From contig RSEH01000141.1 in NCBI GenBank assembly GCA_006503475.1, positions 1-64,000 of the forward strand: DNA of 64,000 bases. Direction: 5' to 3'. The translations under genes and the position numbers were made by a program. The stretch is from Stentor roeselii (Eukaryota > Ciliophora > Heterotrichea > Heterotrichida > Stentoridae). Shown piece after piece: positions 61,430 to 64,000 of the stretch (positions are counted from its first letter, which is position 1; every line of letters begins with the position of its first letter). Below the pieces are notes generated by a model. That model was not told the origin of the DNA. It searched no databases and saw only the letters and a program-made list of their open reading frames with translations.

Positions 61430-61458
61430 TTATAATTATCATACCTACATATTTAGTC

Positions 61459-63030
61459 CTAGTTTGAACTTGAAAATGAAAAATTTGTTGACTTATGAGG
61501 CGAATTCAATTCAGGGATTTTTCGAAGTTCTTCATTTTTTTCCAGGATTTTTCCTAAAAACTTTGGAATTGGTTTTTCATATTCTTTTGAACTTTCATTT
61601 GAAAAGTTTATAGAAATTGACGGAGAAAGATGAGGAGATAAGCTGAATATTGAACTACTTTTTTTACCAAGTCCTGAAATCATTGAAAGAGAAGTATTCG
61701 GCGTTTTTGACCCTAATTTTTTAGTTTGTTCAAAGTAAAACCGGGAAATATGACTTGAGTCTGGCCTGCTGTTGAATTCAAAACCTGCAAGTTGATCATC
61801 TGCCTCTATTTCAGAGTCGCTGAAAAAGTCAGGGTTTACTTTCATTCCCGAGAAAACTCCTCCAATATGAGAACTTTGAAGGTCAGGTACAAAGGGCGGG
61901 TCGATTTTTTTTTCAAGAAGTTTAGAAAAATCGATATTTTTAAGCCAAGGATGTTTCATGACTTCTAAAATTCCTTCTTCACTTCCAATACGAGTTCGAG
62001 GGTTCTTATCAAGAAGTCTTGTAAGAAGATGTCTAGGTTCTTCTGAGATAAATTCAGGAATAATCAGAGAATTGTTCAAGATTTTCAAGTACATCTCATT
62101 TTTGTCCTTGTCATAAAAAGGTGGATTTCCTGTAAGCAGTTCAAAGAGTAACACGCCAAGGCAATACAGGTCGACTTGTTTAGAATGGCCTTGGTTCCTC
62201 AGCATTTCAGGACTCATATATTCAGGAGACCCACAAAAGCTACGAGATTCGTCTCTCATGTCCATTTTAGACAGTCCGAAATCAGTAAGTCGGGCATGTC
62301 CATCGATGTCGATCACGATGTTTTCAGGCTTCAGGTCCCTGTAGGCGATGTCTTTTTCGTGTAGGTACTTGAGACTGAGTAAGACTTCACAGAAGTAAAA
62401 CTTTGCATGTTCTTCAGAAAACCTTTTCACTCTTTTTAAATGGTAGTAAAGCTCACCACCCGGGTAGTACTCCATCACAATGTGAAGCTTTCGTCTTGAT
62501 TGAAAAGCCCAGAACATCTTGCAGATAAAAGGATGGTCGATTGTAGAAAGAATGATCTTTTCTGTGAGGATCTGTTGAAGAGAAATTTCCTGAAGTATTC
62601 TCTGCTTTTCAATACTTTTCATTGCGAAAAGTAACCCGGTGTCTTTTTTTCTGACAAGAGTTACGATGGAATAAGCGCCTTTTCCGAGGACTTTTATTAC
62701 ATCGAAGGTGCTGCAGCATATCTTTCGAGGAACTGGAGTGTAAAATATTGCGATTAGATCAGTGGAGTCCTCGAGAGGGGTCAGGTCTTTTTCTGGAAGG
62801 GAAAGCCAGTAGTCTAGGTTTTCACGTTCATCGAGAGTTTTTAGACTGATTATTGGGTAACGAGATGCGTTTTCGTTGTTGAGTTTTGAGATTAACTTGG
62901 ATATCGGCTCTCTTGGGTCAGTTATTTCCATTTTCAGTTTCTTCCCAGGAAATATCACGTTTACGGTCTTTGAAGAGTTATGTCGGGTCTCACTGTTTTC
63001 CTTCAGTGGTCGGCTTTGATAAGGGCCCAT
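61459..63030 (-). CDS. AGC-family Ser/Thr protein kinase
   Basis: The product is 523 aa. About 105 N-terminal residues are unclassified. The kinase domain (109-380) has GKGAYS (116-121), Lys138, YRDLKPEN (230-237) and DFG (250-252). The activation loop RSFCGSPEYMSPE contains the presumed PDK1-type phosphosite Ser264, and PFYDKDKNEMYLKIL is typical of AGC kinases. A C-terminal tail carries PFVPDL and a partial hydrophobic motif (LAGFEFN), followed by a Ser-rich end. It is closest in style to the Akt/S6K/PKC group. The start follows GGTTATAA. Confidence 0.9.
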   Translation of the reverse strand: MGPYQSRPLKENSETRHNSSKTVNVIFPGKKLKMEITDPREPISKLISKLNNENASRYPIISLKTLDERENLDYWLSLPEKDLTPLEDSTDLIAIFYTPVPRKICCSTFDVIKVLGKGAYSIVTLVRKKDTGLLFAMKSIEKQRILQEISLQQILTEKIILSTIDHPFICKMFWAFQSRRKLHIVMEYYPGGELYYHLKRVKRFSEEHAKFYFCEVLLSLKYLHEKDIAYRDLKPENIVIDIDGHARLTDFGLSKMDMRDESRSFCGSPEYMSPEMLRNQGHSKQVDLYCLGVLLFELLTGNPPFYDKDKNEMYLKILNNSLIIPEFISEEPRHLLTRLLDKNPRTRIGSEEGILEVMKHPWLKNIDFSKLLEKKIDPPFVPDLQSSHIGGVFSGMKVNPDFFSDSEIEADDQLAGFEFNSRPDSSHISRFYFEQTKKLGSKTPNTSLSMISGLGKKSSSIFSLSPHLSPSISINFSNESSKEYEKPIPKFLGKILEKNEELRKIPELNSPHKSTNFSFSSSN

Positions 63031-63664
63031 TTATAACCTGAATTTTGAAGAATGATTAGTGGATCATGAATTAAACTTTGTGTTAGATTTGAGAGATGGT
63101 TTAAGAAGAGTTTTTTGGGAAAATTTGAGATTTTAGATAGGCTTGTTTGGTGCATTTGGTTTAATGGAAAAAAAAAGGGTTTAAAGGGAATTATAAGGTT
63201 GGTTCAAGTTTAATTTTGATTGAATTTGGATTTTAAGATAATTGTCGATGGTGAATTTAATGGATATAGATATTAAATCATTAGAGAAGGATTATTTAAA
63301 ATCAGAAAGTAATTTAGTTAAGAAAGTTGTTATTATCATTATCTTTTTCAAGTATAATATATTAATTACGTAATAAATCATTGGATATAAGGTTTATAAC
63401 TAGGATAATGTTCAGCATTTTTTCTGATTTATTTGATTTTATTTATATTTTTATTAATTTTTGTAAATCCTCGAAAAGTAGTCATAGTAAAAATAATCTG
63501 CAAATATCTGACTCGTACATTCTACTTATAATCAATTGATGATTCAAGGCCTCACGAGCCTTCAAAAAGCAATCTTAAACCTCAAATACCTAAAACCACG
63601 AATTACTAACTCTAGTCTTTCTGAGTCAGTTCAATTTCAACATTATAAGCATTCTAGTAAAACC
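63031..63664. promoter_or_regulatory. Divergent spacer, AGC kinase / ELAPOR-like gene
   Basis: There is no gene in 634 bp. The first 200 bp are G/T- and A-rich and C-poor on the plus strand (hence C/A-rich upstream of the kinase on its own strand). The middle is A/T-rich. The last 130 bp before 63665 are richer in C. Confidence 0.4.
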
Positions 63665-64000
63665 ATGTTGATTTTCTTAATCCTGTTAAAAGTGCGAAGC
63701 GAGTGCACCGAGTCATTCTTTTTTACAGAATGTTCAGATCTTGGAACTCGTAAAGCAGTTCTTTCAACAGAAGGTTCCTGTGAGGCTAAACTTGAAGTAA
63801 TAGAAGACCTAGACTGCGACATATCCTGTGAGGCAGGTTCATTCCTTTCGCTTTCTCTTTTAAATAAGAAGCAAATATGCTCAGAGTGCCCAGCAGGAAA
63901 GTACAGCCTAGGTGGAGGGAAGGTCTTCGGAGTAGGAGGCTCTCCCTGGATCCGAACCTTGAATACCTTAATAAACAACTGCTGGACTTCACAGTCGACT
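63665..64000 (+). CDS. ELAPOR/EIG121-like transmembrane protein, N-terminal part (runs off right edge)
   Basis: The open frame from ATG 63665 to the window end covers 112 codons. A short leader (MLIFLILLKVRSEC) is followed by TESFFFTECSDLGTRKAVL, DLDCDISCEAGSF, ICSECPAGKYSLGGG and a W...L...NNCW segment. The order and Cys spacing match the N-terminus of ELAPOR1/2 (KIAA1324/EIG121), large type I membrane proteins of the endosome-lysosome and Golgi route with mannose-6-phosphate-receptor-like domains. Only the first Cys-rich module is inside the window. No tie to the giant Cys-rich genes is evident beyond shared Cys-rich style. Confidence 0.75.
   Translation, partial: MLIFLILLKVRSECTESFFFTECSDLGTRKAVLSTEGSCEAKLEVIEDLDCDISCEAGSFLSLSLLNKKQICSECPAGKYSLGGGKVFGVGGSPWIRTLNTLINNCWTSQST

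Overview
The window looks like macronuclear DNA of a heterotrich ciliate, most likely a Stentor-type organism. Three points support this. Three genes carry spliceosomal introns of exactly 15 nt (GTA...TAG), and removing them restores conserved protein. All long reading frames treat TAA, TAG and TGA as stops, so the code is standard, unlike most ciliates. Genes are packed very tightly: convergent stop codons lie 0-45 nt apart and divergent start codons as little as 4 nt apart. The species is an inference.

Layout. 1-1282: 5' part of a UPF1-type helicase gene, running off the left edge. 2335-18190: two giant paralogous genes, head to head, for Cys-rich surface proteins with LamG-like modules and a polytopic C-terminus. 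The 3 kb between them is gene-poor and holds decayed coding sequence. 18191-24295: a poorly conserved island with an AAA-ATPase-like/PD-(D/E)XK protein, a dead P4-ATPase fragment, a frame-disrupted B-box-like gene and more relics. From about 24300 to the right edge the window is a dense run of housekeeping and signalling genes: WD40 protein, VPS50 (syndetin), reticulon-like, RPL4, a Nup98-autopeptidase/Nup96 protein without FG repeats, AMMECR1, an HSF-type protein, Arp8, a GTPBP1-like GTPase, EF-hand PIP5K, an RRM/CCHC splicing factor, TM9SF, DIMT1, TPR-SET, an SPT3-like histone-fold protein, a Na+/H+ exchanger with a cyclic-nucleotide domain, two protein kinases, a TPR/double-CNBD protein, peroxisomal thiolase, a Ser/Lys repeat protein, a minimal SUN-domain protein and the start of an ELAPOR homologue.

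How the genes fit together. There are no bacterial-type operons. Possible functional neighbourhoods are a cyclic-nucleotide group (exchanger with CNBD, kinase, TPR-CNBD protein at 49.3-55.9 kb) and several nuclear genes (Nup96, Arp8, SPT3-like, SUN) scattered among them. Start codons often sit directly behind a TATAAA/ATAAA motif. The coding strand upstream of genes is rich in C and A and poor in G. Both suggest very short leaders and compact promoters.

Most unusual items: a 92-bp sequence triplicated directly upstream of AMMECR1; the divergent pair whose start codons are 4 nt apart; the FG-less autoproteolytic Nup98/96; the mirror-image pair of giant receptors with a conserved 15-nt intron; an 8-bp telomere-like array upstream of RPL4; and the AAA/PDDEXK gene with a possible mitochondrial presequence inside a pseudogene island.
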